Below are positions 50,321 through 63,809 of a stretch of DNA of 64,000 nt, in pieces (position 1 is the first letter of the stretch; each line of letters starts with the position of its first letter). The stretch covers positions 19,293,193 to 19,357,192 of the forward strand of contig NC_051088.1 of assembly GCF_901709675.1 (NCBI RefSeq), given 5' to 3'. The position numbers and the translations under genes were made by a program. The notes under the pieces were generated by a model. The model saw nothing but the letters and a program-made list of their open reading frames with translations, was not told where the DNA came from and did not search any database. Source of the stretch: Syngnathus acus (taxonomy: Eukaryota > Chordata > Actinopteri > Syngnathiformes > Syngnathidae).

Positions 50321-52813
50321 AATCTGCACCCATTCACACATTTATTGAAGTGTCTGGAGTGCTGCCTGACTGAAAATGATTTGTTTTCTCTTTAGGTGTG
50401 TTAGCCCCCTTCCCCCCTCTATTTCCAAGGCCATTTCTTCTTTCAGCCATCTGGCTCGAGAGGTAACAAAAGCCATGCTTGGCATGGATTTTGTACAGCA
50501 ATCGACCGGAAGACTCATGGAAAGTGAAAAAAAATAAAAGCACACTATGTCTCCTTTAACATCATAAGCCCTGGGAAATGAAAAAAAAAAAGGCGGTCTG
50601 CTGTTTCTGCAGCGAATAAAACACACTTAAGAGAGGCACTATTGTAAGCTTTAATCTATTCAGAAAGCACAATTCCACTTCCTGCATAATGAGGGTGAAT
50701 GGAAGAGGTGTGATGGAGGAGCAGCATTTGGGGCTCTCAGCTTGTTGACCCAGCGTTGCTATGCCATCTCTCAGCCACAGGCAGGTTTTCATTGTGAGTG
50801 CTATTGTTCCAATTGCCGAGACTGTGCGAGTTGAAATTATGGGGTGGTCACAAAGAGTCACTGATTGTACCTGTCACACAAATAATATGAAAATATAATG
50901 ATTAAGTATACTGCATAGCATTTATTGGGGTTGCTTTTAATATTCCCAGGGATAAGCCACCAATGTCTTTCATGAACGCTACTGCAAAAAAGGAACTTGC
51001 CTCCTGATGGATGTTTTCAATGTAGGAGAGCTCCTTGCCGCTTCAACCTATTCCACTTGGTTGTCATGGAAACCTGCCATAGTTCGTGTGTGAATGTGTA
51101 TGTATGTGTGTGCTTGTGTCTGAAGATGAGTGATTGTCTGGAGTTGTGAGTATGATGGCAATGGGTTTCATTTTACTTAATGACTCAATTACGTGGTGGG
51201 AGATGCATAAAAAGGGGATAGCCCTCTGACTGTGATACTAGTTATTTATATTGAGACAGAAAAAAGAAAGAAAAGCCTCATACTGCCACCTACTGCTTAA
51301 TTTTGGATTTACTTACTCCAATGTACTCTCAAGCAGGGATTGTTAACCGGTGGTCCCGGCCCTCTCGTGGTCCGTGGCGGTATGGTAGGTGGTCTGCAAA
51401 ATTGGATATGGAAAATAACTAACATTTTAAAAAAAATAAAATCAATTTATTATTTGGACTTGATTTATTTTCCAGTTAATTTTCTGAACAATCAACTGAC
51501 TTTTTCTTGCCCTCCTGGGAGTTAAGATCAGGAGATGCAGAGAATAATTGTCAACTTTGCCCACGTGAAGCTGTGATTAAGGGCTATATAAATAAAATTG
51601 ACTTGACATGTTAGTAAATAGTAAAAAAAAGTACAAACTCAAATTACCTGTTCATTGTGTTGAGCATCAATTAGACACGACATTCATGAGTAATGACCTG
51701 AATGACAAATAAAATAATAAAGGAGGGATAAAGATTTATGCATGTACCTTTTACATGCATGGAAACAATCTATGTGTACCGTGCACCTCTTGAATCCAAA
51801 TGATTGCAAATGCACGGTCAAATTATACATTAAAGATGCATGGCAAACAGGTCGTTCAAACGTCATGCCGATTTTGCATGAGGAGGTTGTGTGCATTACC
51901 CGCTTTAAATTAAGGGCAAATGAATAATTTTACACAAATTTGTTACATTTGTTTATTTGGTTCTCTAATGTGCGGCGTTTCACTTCAATTAACGTCTGTT
52001 TGTCAAATGCCAATTAAACAAACTGAACTTGGAACTCCAACAGTTAAAGTGGTTTGGCAGTACAACTCCGTCACCCGGTGGCCAAAGACGGTAATTACAC
52101 GTCTTTTGCAATTTGGCAAACGTGTCCTCTATTCTTGTAGAAATAATCAAGACACTGATATTTTGAAGGTTACTTCCCCAAGCATTTGAGAATGACATTC
52201 CGAGGGGTTTTCAATAGATTCCCCTGGTGCAGTCATGCTGTAATCCATTCAGTGACAATGATTAATTTTGTTGTTTTGAAAATAAGACAAACCTCAGCTC
52301 ATTATCTACCTAGTTCATGTTGCTCTGCTTGTTTTATGTACAGCCAAGTTGCACTGCATGTTAATATAAATTGTAAATACAGTAAATATTCCCCAGCCTC
52401 TAAAAGCATATCTGCCAAATTGCTCCCATGAGTACCAATTAGTTTACAAAATGTTGCACTAGGACAACACGTAAATGCGACATTGTGCTGTTATTGCCGA
52501 TAGCAATTACCATTGAATAACAATAAAAACCTGGTATTTTATCTTGACTTTCCAATGGGAGTGAATTGCACAGTATAAAGGGGAACAGTTTGGAAAACAG
52601 ATGGAATTTTCTTCCACAGAGGACTTTAATGGATGCAAAAGTATTTGCTTTGAAGGGCATCTGAGTATTATCTTTCAAATGGGTAACAATTATTTAAAAT
52701 GTTGTTCATACAAAACGTTTCTGTAAACATTAGCAAGTGCAGTCATTCTTCATTACCGTTCCATGCGTTCGTCAAATATTAAAAATAAAGTCTCAACTTG
52801 TGGAGTGAAAACG

Positions 52814-52819
52814 TTTATT
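52814..52819 (-). terminator. Candidate polyadenylation signal of r3hdm1
   Basis: AATAAA on the minus strand, about 745 bases after the r3hdm1 stop. The sequence in between is the presumed 3'UTR. Confidence 0.4.
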
Positions 52820-53563
52820 ATTTTAAACAACCACAAAAAACACAACAGTGAGTGAAACAAACAAGAATTCCCCTCACTCTCCCAAAAAAGCCACGTACCT
52901 AAATGCTTGCATTTTCCGTGTGCATATAATAATTTGAATTTAAAACAATCAAACTGTGCTGGTTGAGTGCAATAAAGGTCATCCTTAAAATATAAATCTC
53001 GGTTACAGGCATTCAACACCAATCAGATCTTCAGTGCAAATGCAACACTGACTTGAAGTAGACATACACTCGGGTGTTGAATGTTTGGGCTCAAATGGAT
53101 AATTGCTCCAATCACGAGTGTTAAATCTTACTTTTTACCAGTTGCTTAATTTGGCTTGACCTGTTCATTTAAAAAAAAAAGCACTGCAATCTTTCAAAAT
53201 GGTGGATAAAGCTCTACATTCTTCACAAAAATGTACAATTGTGAACAGCAACAGTGAATACCTCATGATTTACCTTGTAAATAAGGTTGTGAATTAAGAT
53301 GGAGTCAAAAGATAATTTACAAACAACACACTGTAACCTGCACAGACCTGTTGGCTGGATCGAGGGGGGGGAAAAAAGTAACAAGAAAACATTCACTGTT
53401 CAAACCATTATACTGATGTAGGTTTGGGAGATGTTGAAACAGTCCAAAGTGAGGCAGCAGAGGCTGGAGGTTCAACAACATGGTGGCTGCACCAAAAACT
53501 AAGCAGCTCCGAGCTGTTTTGATCACACAGCTCCCCCTGAAGTCTGGGTGAGTGACTCCTGGG

Positions 53564-56500
53564 TTAAAAATGGGCCCACGGGCTGCTGTGGTAACGCAAA
53601 GTGTCTGGTTGTGCCACGGCACCGGTAGAGAAGAGCGAGGCTGGCTTTAGGCCGGGGGCGTCTCTGCTGCAGCACAGCCAGGGCTGACGCTGCGTCAATT
53701 CACCCTTTTTGCAGACTTGTGCCAGGAGATTTTGAGAGTCTGTCTCACTGGTTTCCTCCTGAGGACAGCCGCTCACTGCTGACAAACACACAACAGAATC
53801 AGCAACACGGCTAAAAACGAAAACAACTGTCATGGATAGAGAGAAGCAGTAGACATGCACCAGGGGAGGCTTCAATAAACTGCCGCTGTCAGCTTCAAAT
53901 GCGTGCAGAATGAGCAATCGCAGCAGTACTTGATTACGTATTCAAAACGTGCACAAATGAAAATCTGAAAAAAAAGCATCTGCACCGCTCTAAGCATGAA
54001 CGTGCAGCCCACTGGGCTACAAGCAGGCAGCCTCCTTGATTGCATTAGCAACATTTTTGACAAGCACACCTGAAAAGAGTACAAAATATATCGGGGAGTG
54101 GGGAAAAAAAAAATGACATGCTATTTGAAATGATCAGCACAACTTCATTTGGTGCAAATATGTAAGGGGCTGCTGGTTACATTGCAATTTTTTCCAGGTT
54201 GTCTATTTGACTGCTTACGTGCACATACCTTTTCAACAAGTATACAGGGAGCTGCTCTGGACACAATTTTGGAAAAATAAATAAATAAAAATGAGGGGGA
54301 GTATTTCAATACTGGCTGTTTATTTGCTAATGACACCCAACAGCTATTTTGATGTCCTTGACATTATGTTTCATTCTTATTTAACAAACTAACAAAAGTT
54401 TCAGTGAGGTAAGATGAGGTCAATTATCTGCAAAGAATAATTGCAGTGTTAAATCAACTGAAGCCTCCCTCTGGATTTCAGATTACCTGCTTCACCTACA
54501 CTGTGATCTGAAGGTAAAGATTTTCTGCCCGCCTTCCTTCCATGCCCACTGCGCCAAACTCCCATTGGACCCTGGCGAGAAAGGGGTTATTGTTATCGGA
54601 TATTAGCGGGAGGCAAGTGTTGGAATACACGAAAACATCTGTCTGACAATCAGTACGGCTCAGACAGTTAAACAATAAATAAGAGTCAATTAGTATACCT
54701 GATGTTTGGTCATCATATGTGCGGTGTGGATGAGCGGCTTGTACTGCAGAGGCTGGCCCAAGAGAGAGTAGTGGGCTTCACCTAGACGTGCCCACAACAA
54801 TTAATGACGTGAGTTTTTACAACATTCTTCATTTGGGCCCTCTTTTCAATTGTCGTGTACAATAGACAATTTTTATTTATTTAACTGCAGGGCTGAACAT
54901 GTAGAGCTTAATTGTACACATGTATTAGAGAGTAATAATTTTATACATTTGTTAAATGGTTACAGAAATAATAATTGCAAAATAGTTTGTAGGGTGGGCA
55001 CAGTGGTGCTTGTGACCAGCAAGTTTACGTTTCAGTCGTTCTAGGTTTGAGTATTTAACTTCAACTCAAAATGACTCCGTTTCCACTCTGTCAAGCCCTA
55101 TTTGATACATTGAGGTCGCCATTCTGTAGTGTTTATGTGATTATTTATGCATAATAAATGTGATCATGTTTATTGAAGTACAAATTAATTTGTTGCGTCT
55201 GTAAAAAAAAAAAAAATGTTGAAGAATATAATCTCAATATTAAATGGCAATTTAACATCTTGGTGTATTTACTGACCGGGTCCAGTGTGACAGAAGTCTG
55301 TAGGGAGCTGCAGTTGTTGCTGGTGAGCCATGACGGGGATGGACGAGATGCCTTTCATGTTGGGCGATGGTCCCGATGAGGACGCGAGCATCGGGGATGA
55401 GGGCAGGCTGCTCTACACGCAATAGACCAGTGGTGCAGTCAGGAACAATAGGGAAAAACACAAACACTTTTATTCAAAAACAAACAAACGCCTTACTGCA
55501 TCCACCGCTCTACACCTCTAATGTACCATTACTCTTTAATGCTTTTATTATGTCTTATTTTTATATTATGTCTCCCGGCTGGCCTGGCAATGCGCCTTGG
55601 GATTGCTCGAGCTGAAAGAAGTGGCTGGGGAGAGGGAACTATGGGGTTTTGTGCTAAAGCTAAAGACCCGAATCCGGATAAGCGGTCGAGAATTAATGGC
55701 TGGATGGAATATGATTTGCCGAATGCCATCAGAAACCAAGTGCTTGCGTCAAACAAGCACGCACGCACACACACCGTTTCCTTTTTTTTTTTTTTTTTTA
55801 AACCAGATTTTATATTCACCTCTCTGTGCCTTCATGAATCCTCAGAGTGGAATGACATTTTTCCGTCCTCTCATTGGTTCAGCTTTGTTTATCCCCTGAC
55901 TGGTCCAGCTTAAAATGCAAACCAAAAATTGATTTTACAGGGGACGACAGTGTTGGATATGATTAAAAATTCATTTTCAAGGCGCACATTTCAAGGAAAG
56001 AAAAAAAGGTTTTATCAGGCTAGGTTAACCAACATTGTTGCTGGCTGATTATTTCAACACAAATGGATTTTTGGGCCACTTTCAGAGCAGTATGTATGAG
56101 GGAACAGTTAGCTTACATTGACAGGCAGGCGCAAAGAAAAGTGGTCTGCTGCATCTAAATATTTTTATATTAATATTTATTATAAACTTCTATAATGGAG
56201 TGCATAGGTTTTGGAATTGATATAGTTTGGCTTTTTTATTAATGGTATTTATCTACAAATACACAAAATGCTTTTTGTTAATGCCACGCATTGTTCGTAT
56301 TATTTTGTGATAGTAATGTGTTATTAAGATGTGGATTCGGTCACTTAAGTCTTTATGTTCACTGTTGGCACTGCAAGATATTTTTCAAATACTACCTTAA
56401 AACATAATTATTATACAGAGTAGTTTACAAACACAAGGTAAAGTCTGGGTCATTGAGCCAAAATTCAATTTGGATCATACCATTTTTTTTACGAGTATGT

Positions 56501-59500
56501 ATTTTTATACAAGGATGTGTATTTTCCTGCTGCTGATGCACTCACACAGCATTTGTACCTGCATGTTGTCAGACGGCAGCGGGTGATCAGTCGCTCGGCG
56601 GCTACGGTGGTGCTCGGGGCCCAGGTGTTTGTGACTGGGTTGCTTTTGTTGGCAGGGGGAGGACGCCTGGGGCTGCTGGCAGGGGGGAGCTGCCATTTGC
56701 AGCATCATCATACTGCTGCCGGGGGCCGGAGGCAACAACCCTGCACACGATTAAAAGGAACGCAAAAAAACAGGCGGTTGGTACAAATTTGTGCTGGGGA
56801 AAAAAAAATGCAAATCAGCTCAAGCAGTCATGATACAATTTAATTCGGTGTGGCTGGTAAGCAGATTTTCAGCACGTTTACCATTTTTTATTAACGCAGC
56901 TCATCACACAACGTCATTAATGCATTTAGACTGAGTGTATTTGTTTGTGCAAATGTGTGTTTGCTCAAAAGCTCTTTTCCAGCAGTTTGGTTCACCTACA
57001 CACCCTATCCGTGAAAACAACACTATTAGCTGCTCGGCAATTAGATTTTAAGTGCCTCGATTATAAAGGCACATCCATAGGGGCTATAATTGAGTCGTTC
57101 TCTTCCTGCTAAATCTTCTGTGATGATCCGGAAGATCCAATTACCTAATTAGTTTGAGCTACGTGAATGTGACTGATGGGAATGGAGGGGGGGGCAATTA
57201 AAATAAGGGGAGGCTCCTTCTGCTGCGCCGACATCAAAAACACTTCATTTCAATTCAATACTTTAAAAATTATGTTGACACATGGTTTAACAACAGGTAA
57301 AAATCCAATTTCAGAAGCTAATGTTTATATCAATTAATCAAATCAACAAAAAAAGAGACGAGAGATTACAGACGTAAAGCGGTCAACCCAAGATGTTCAC
57401 GCTTCCTGTTAAATTGAAAATCTGCATATTTACTTAATAGTGGTTTTTAAATTTTAGTCTACCATGTATTTATTATAGAAAAAATAAAAACATGGCATTT
57501 ACTCACTCATCATCGTAGATCTACTCAAAAAGTAAGCTGTTAAAACTTTGAAATTATGTTCCCATTTCAATGTTTCTTAATTTCTAATTTTTACTTTTTT
57601 TTAATCTTTTATTAATTATGTTCATCTTATTTGGGTGTGCATTTTTTTTCTTTTTTTCTATCTGCAATTTCAAACATGTAAGCTGTGTCTTTATGATATT
57701 ATAATGTAATTGGAAATCACATTAGGACAATAAAAAAATAAAAACTTTCGTTAATTCTCTCTGACGCCCGTGGACTACAGTACTCTGAGTGTGTGAGTTG
57801 AGCAAGTATGCCTTTCTCCCATTTATTTCCGAGTACCCTATCTTATTGTGAACACACAAGTTAGGGTGTTTGAGTGCGCACACCGGCTCTCCGTTTTTGC
57901 TGCATTCTGAATTTCCCAAATTTGAGTAACTCATTGAATTTCCAAACGGCCGTGCTCCGAGCATATTTTCTGAACGCACCATTAATTTGGTCATGTAAAA
58001 ACGGAACGGTCATTTTTAATATGGCGCTGTCCTTTGGTTGATAAATTATTATGTTGAACTCTTTTCCTGAAAATGTCATGTTAAGCAGAATACCAGGTTT
58101 TTACTCTTGCTATAGTGTCTTCTTTTTAAAAAAAATCCTTTGAGTTGACATCCGCTTTAAAATTCAGATTATTCCCATGCCTGAAGGAGCCAATTAAGAG
58201 ATTTTACTGGAGATGCTTGAGGTGAGGCTGCCACGTGACCTTCGTCTGACCTCATTCCTGTTGGATTGAAATAATAGCTCCCACCACTCAACATTCACAT
58301 GTGCATAATAAAGGGCATTTGAGAGGAAACAAACACTTATTTCGATGAGATTCATCATGTCTTCATAACATTAAAAGATTCTTTTGTTCAGACGACAACA
58401 AAAACAAAAGAATCTGTTTATAGGAAACAAACACACCTGAGCCTCTGCGGGCCACATGGATAAACCTTTATATTAATCTTATTTGTCTGACTTACAATAT
58501 GCACATTTATCATGAAATCATTGTTTTTCTTGTCTGCAATGTAGTATTTTATTACAAACATAATACACAGTATGTAAGAAATACATTTGTTGTTGATTTT
58601 ATGGTGTCAATGTAACAGATTTACTGGGGGCTACAGCATCATTGTCATTTACGCAAACAACAACACTCCATTGTTCATGTGTAATATGTGGTGTTAAATT
58701 GAGTCTTGTGTCAGGTACGCATCCATTATACAAACTCGTTTGAGATAATTTTATTATTGGCGTCTAGGTTATGGCTGTGAAGAAAAACTGCGGTTAATCA
58801 GAGAAAATTGAGCACAGTGGGGGGGGGCGCTGCACAGAGGCAGATATAAACAGTAAATAGAACTTATTTTCTGGTATATTGGTAAGACATTTCTTCCTTT
58901 ATGATACATCAATGCGATGAAATGTATGTAATGTGCACTATTCACAACTCATGCCAAAGAGATCATAACACATCCACTCGTATCCAGACGTGACTTTGTC
59001 ATTTGGCGTAATGCAACTAACGACTGCTTTTAGATTGAAGTACTGACCTGTGTTCTGCTGGGCAACATAGGAAGATGAGTTCTGAGGGAAATTGAGCTGC
59101 TCCATCATTGGGGAGGGCAGAAAACTCACAGTGGAACTGCGAAGAAAGGTACTTTCAGGCAAATATCTTCACCACCATCATTTCAAACTGAACTGAAATA
59201 TATGTTTAGGACATGTCAGATTTGTGCGGAAGGGGGCGATATTTACATTAAATATATGCCCCTGCATCAATTCAAAAATATCTAACAGAGTTGATCTCAT
59301 CACGTAAATATGTTGAAGCAACCTGGCACCCATAAGGAGGAGTTGTGCGAGCTCAACATTACAGCTGGTGTATTAAATTTGAAAGTGAACGTAAATCTCT
59401 CTGCAAAGCAGGCGCTCGGCTCTGTAAGCAGCCTGCCTGTGGGGACTTGTGTACAGCTGGCGAAACACAGACTGCAGGTGGACAGGCAGCCCTTGTGGGA

Positions 59501-62500
59501 GAAGCGGCGGAGCGCTTCCGATGCTACCGCATAAATCATTCCAGCACGGTCTGTCCAGCGAGAAAACTGTCTAATTTCACACCTGAAACAATGACAATGT
59601 GACCTATCCGAGAACGCCCGGGCTTTCTTTGCTTCGGTCCCTCGCTGTCTTTGGTTTGCCACAGATACTGTACAGCCTCGTGTAATGCTCCCAGAGGCAC
59701 TACAATCACCAATTTCCAGACTGATTGGATCCGTAGAGGCAGAAACTAATTACGTGGTTTGCGTTCTGTGAACTAGTTCTATCAATCTGTTATAACGAGA
59801 GCCTGGCGCACCGCACGACTCCACGAAAGCGCAGCCAAGACGAAAAATGGCCAAAAAGCAATTAATTGCAAAAGGTCTCTCAGTCGACAATTATCAGTTG
59901 CACAAAGGCGCGGCTCACAGAGTATTGAGGTAATACCATCTTGAAGACCTGTGCTCACATGGTGCTTTGGGGATTCATCAAATAAGAAGCACCTTCACAA
60001 GTAAGGCGCAGTGTTACCTGCATATGTTACCAGCAAAAACTTTGACAGCACATAATTTGACCTATTAAAAGATCAACTATGCTCACATGGTGCTTTGAGG
60101 ATTCATCTAATAGGAAGCACATTCACAAACAAGGCGCAGCAAAAAACTTTTGAAATCCTGACAAATCAAAGCACACAAATTGACCTATTTAAAAGATCAA
60201 CTCGAACATGCATTAATTATTTCTAAATTAGTATTTTGGATTGAACTGGATTTACATTGTACATTCGGGCAATTGCTTCAAAAAGAACGTGCATGTGCAT
60301 GAGTATTTAGATGCTACCTCATGGTAGTGTGCTGGTTCGGAGCAGGGAGAAGGCTGTAGCAGGGCTGGACACCAGCGACTGCTACCGCACCTTGTCCTGG
60401 CGGGCACAACATTGGCCCCGTATGCTGTGGCAAGGACACCTGGGATGGACCAATGAAATAGCAACTAAGGCTATACAATATATTGAAAAAATATAATTAT
60501 CACCATCTTGGCCCATGCAATATGCATATTGCACATTGAAAGAAAAATAATTCTTTTATTAGATCATACAAATTTAATTTCTTTAGGTACATCACAAAAT
60601 TGATACAGCTAAATTCAACAATCATATTTTTTAGTTCCTCACTTTCTGTGCATTTTAATTTAATTCATTTTATACATTTTAGTTTAGCTCCAAACAATGC
60701 ATCTACACAGACAGGCCACAAAATTATATTGGCAGATTGTCAAAATAGTCGATTAAAAGATTCCGACAGTATGAATCAACTGAACATCAATATCTTTGTA
60801 AAGGCAGAATTGTTTTGTTTAGCCCTTGCATTTTACGTCATTTTCTAAGCAGCCATATAATGTGGCTGACCATGCATACCTGATAAGACTGCATTGGAGA
60901 GTACTGGACCATCATGCCTTGCATCTGACTGCTAATGCTGCTTTGCTGGACACCAGTGAGAGCAATGTTGAGTGTTGGCTGCATGCCCACTATAGTCTGG
61001 TAAGATGCTGGGCTTGACATCACAGGCTGGTGCACTGACAAAAGAAAAGCAAAGCACTCAGGCCACACCACAACAAGCGGACAGAGCAGTGGAGTCAAAT
61101 TGGGGATTGAAATGCTTGGCCACAAAGACCGGACTCCGGTTAATAGGGTCTTTTCGGGATAAACAACCACCAACAAGGAACATGCAGTGCATCAGCAGGG
61201 AGAAAAAAAACAGACGGGGACTTGAGCTGTGCGGTGAGTTGAGCTGTTACAGCAGAGCAAGGTGGAGGCACTTGGGGTAAATGAGAAAGTCGATATATCT
61301 GATTTAGCCCGCAGGGGCCTGAAACAGCAACATGAGTGACCAAATGAATGTTGCGAGGAAAAAAACCCCAAACAAACATCAATTTCTTATTAACGCCAAA
61401 AACACCTAGGCGATCAGACTAGCAGGGCCATATTCCCAAATGGCATGAAATGGTGGCGCTGGCTCCTGGCTGGAGGGGCACACTGTCAAGGTGACAAGGT
61501 AAGACATTTGAAAATTCAGTCCCTGGTGACACACGTGAGGTGCTGCGAGCGACAAAAGAGAGGGCATGCTTTTGTGAAGGTGTCTGCAGTAGGCCTCCTG
61601 GGAGAAAGACACAATGAAACAATGAAAGCACCCCATGGAGCAAGGAGCTAGCTATTTTTATCCACCCACCTCTCCCACTTTCCCTCACAAACCGAGCATG
61701 AAATGACCGCAATCTTAAATGCACCAGATTTATTCCATTTCAGCAGGCAGCAGATGATTGTGATTCCTCAGACGCAGATAATGACTGACTTTCTCCTCAC
61801 TGTTTTTGATTGACGCCAGTTTGTCGGGAATTAAATCCTTCCAACTAATCTGAGTATAAAATTGATTTCGCCCTTCCATTGTCTATTTATGACAAACCAT
61901 CAACAGCTTTGGCCTGCAGGTGAAAACTGAGGGGCTGAAAAAGAGACCGGTTCACTGTGAGATTCATAGAGGCCTCTCAGACAGCGTCCCGGCCCCGCAT
62001 CCCGCCTCTCATCAGTATTCCTCTTTGATCTGATAATGAGGCTGAGAAAGGAAGTAAAGAGTCGATTTTAAACAAATGCTAAGATATTCAAGGAGATTCT
62101 ACTCTACCCTGCTCTGTGCCTGCTTCAGCACCTACAATTTGCAGTGCACGCTTTTCCTTTAAGTAATTAGGGACAGTGGGGGGACACACGTTATTATTCA
62201 CTTAGAAATAATTGATGTCCTTTGCTGTGGTATGGCATCTAAATTTGTCTAACTACTGAACCCAACTAGGGAAACACTGCAGGAGACGTATACAGACTGC
62301 AAGAGTGCACATTTGGTTTTATGTTTGAGGTGGCCGCAGTGAGGTGACAAGAGAAGAAGCAAACAGATAAGACCCTGCTGAGTAATCTGGACTCAGAAAT
62401 ACACGGAGGGTGGGAGGATGGAGCAACCCTGTGCCCTTTCCCAAGGTGAACTGTGGCATGATCTTGCTTCTGTATGAAAAACAGTGAAAAAGCTAGAAGA

Positions 62501-63809
62501 GACTCTTCAACAACATGCCTTTGCTTTTCACAGCATGACACCAACGCAATCAAGGTAAGCGCTGTTGCTTCACATCAAAACCTGCAGACCTGGTTCATTT
62601 TGTGTTCATGTGTATCAAAGCAAGCTCAACAAGAATGTCGAGGGCAACAAACCATTAATTGTGAGAGTTGTACCTTGCTGCTGGGCCAAGGTTTGGCTGT
62701 GAGGGCTATTATGCGGCGAATGGTTTACAGGCGGACGGTAATGCTGCTGCTGCTGCTGCTGCTGCTGGCTGGAGCAGTGAGGATGCTGGGTGGATGAGCA
62801 GTAGCATGTGGATATCTGCAGAAGCACAAAACAAATTCAAATATCAAAAGGAAAGAACAAGTGGAATTGAGCGATGCACACCTGCTGAGCTACCTGCTGG
62901 ACTGGCTGATGAATGAAGGTGTGCTGCTGGTTCAGAGTGGACCCAGGACAAGCTGCATAACCAGTCATGCTGCTGGGGTAGCTGTGGTGGGGTCCTGGAA
63001 GCGGTACAGGCTGGCCTTGGAGCATCCCTGGGTGCCCCCCTGTGGGTCCTGCGACCATGTAGTTAGAAACTTGCTGGTGTGCTCCATGCAACACTACAGG
63101 GGCGGGATGGTGGTACACTGCTGTATAATGGCGGGGGTCTGCGGCCGGCGCTCCAGCGTTGCTGGGGGACTGCTGTGCCAGAGTCATGTGACTGAATTGG
63201 GTGTTGAGCATTTCAGGCTGGAGAAGAGATTTCAAAACAGCTTACTTGAATTATTGATGTGGATCAATACAGCTTTACCAATTAAGACTTTAATTTAAGA
63301 TAACCGATAAAGCAAGAAGGGTAAAATAGTTTTGGATGTAGTTTAAATATAACCTCCTGTCTGTAGACAAAAGGAGCCAAAAAGTGGATTTCATCAATCC
63401 ATACCAATACCACAACTTAAAGTCTTTTCCGACATGTTGTTGTAAAAGTAATGTTTTCCGTCATGTATTATTCAACAATAACATCTGGTGATGAATTAAA
63501 TATTAATGGAGATTTCGACAGGCATAATTAGTTGCGGGAGCCACAGAGTTAACTAAAACCAGGTCACAAATCAGGCCATCCGTTTTCCCAATTTACTTTC
63601 CACTTACAGTGATCTTCAAAAATGTTCAGTGACTTACAATATTAAACAGGCCAAAAATGACTGATTTGTAATCAGCAGAGAAAAGAATGAATGAAGTTAT
63701 GTACCACAGTGTATTGTTGGTTAGCTGGTTGGAACTGAGGAGGAAGATGGTAAGAGACTGTTGGGTTGTGAACAGGCTCTGAAGACGGCTGGAATGGATG
63801 ACACATCGG
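53564..63809 (-). CDS. r3hdm1: R3H domain-containing protein 1-like, 3' eleven exons (5' part beyond window)
   Basis: RNA-binding-family protein; only the long Gln/Pro/Ser-rich C-terminal half is in the window. Exons: 63809-63705, 63217-62882, 62815-62674, 61034-60880, 60439-60318, 59136-59048, 56740-56559, 55412-55277, 54781-54699, 54571-54496, 53778-53564. They total 1,641 bases, exactly 547 codons with stop, with consistent phases. Family landmarks in order: SSISSQMQGMMVQYSPMQSY, YSLLPAP, FLPSPMMEQLNFPQNSS, SSMMMLQMAAPPCQQP, HYSLLGQPLQYKP, SGHGRKAGRKSLPSDHSV. These match the R3HDM1/R3HDM2/ARPP21 C-terminal region. R3HDM1 is preferred because mmadhc and rnd3, its neighbours here, also lie on human 2q. 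A run of eight Gln codons (all CAG) lies in exon 62815-62674. The final exon (ending SSPWAHF) does not resemble the usual C-terminus of the family. Confidence 0.85.
55784..55799. repeat. Poly-T tract in r3hdm1 intron
   Basis: Long run of T next to a CACA-rich stretch, in the intron between exons 56740-56559 and 55412-55277. Confidence 0.7.
56741..59047 (-). other. r3hdm1 intron, 2.3 kb
   Basis: AT-rich intron with no repeat family recognised and no other exon supported. Confidence 0.6.
59951..60202. repeat. Two tandem copies of a 125-bp unit in an r3hdm1 intron
   Basis: Each copy begins tgctcacatggtgctttg(g/a)g, continues through attcatc(a/t)aata(a/g)gaagcac, ggcgcag and acaaattgacctatt-type sequence, and ends aaaagatcaact. 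Copies span 59951-60078 and 60079-60202. They differ by scattered substitutions and small indels, so the duplication is not recent. Confidence 0.85.
62743..62766 (-). repeat. (CAG)8 coding repeat in r3hdm1
   Basis: Eight pure CAG codons on the minus strand encode a polyglutamine run followed by HYRPP. A pure codon run is prone to length change. Confidence 0.95.

Larger units (their letters stand above)
43877..52813. other. Intergenic between rnd3 and r3hdm1, no gene supported
   Basis: About 9 kb upstream of rnd3 and downstream of r3hdm1, mostly AT-rich unique-looking sequence with short microsatellites and one tiny repeat insertion. The longest open frames (for example 48668-49066 minus) show no recognisable domain and lack splice or codon support. 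Confidence 0.5.

Noticed and set aside
51333-51400. Possible hAT end (cagggattgttaaccggtgg)
   Set aside because: Resembles the start of some hAT elements, but no matching right end or 8-bp duplication was seen nearby.
55521-55913. 130-codon plus-strand open frame
   Set aside because: In an r3hdm1 intron and passes through CACA and poly-T tracts; no coding character.
62861-63298. 145-codon plus-strand open frame
   Set aside because: Shadow of the r3hdm1 exon on the other strand.
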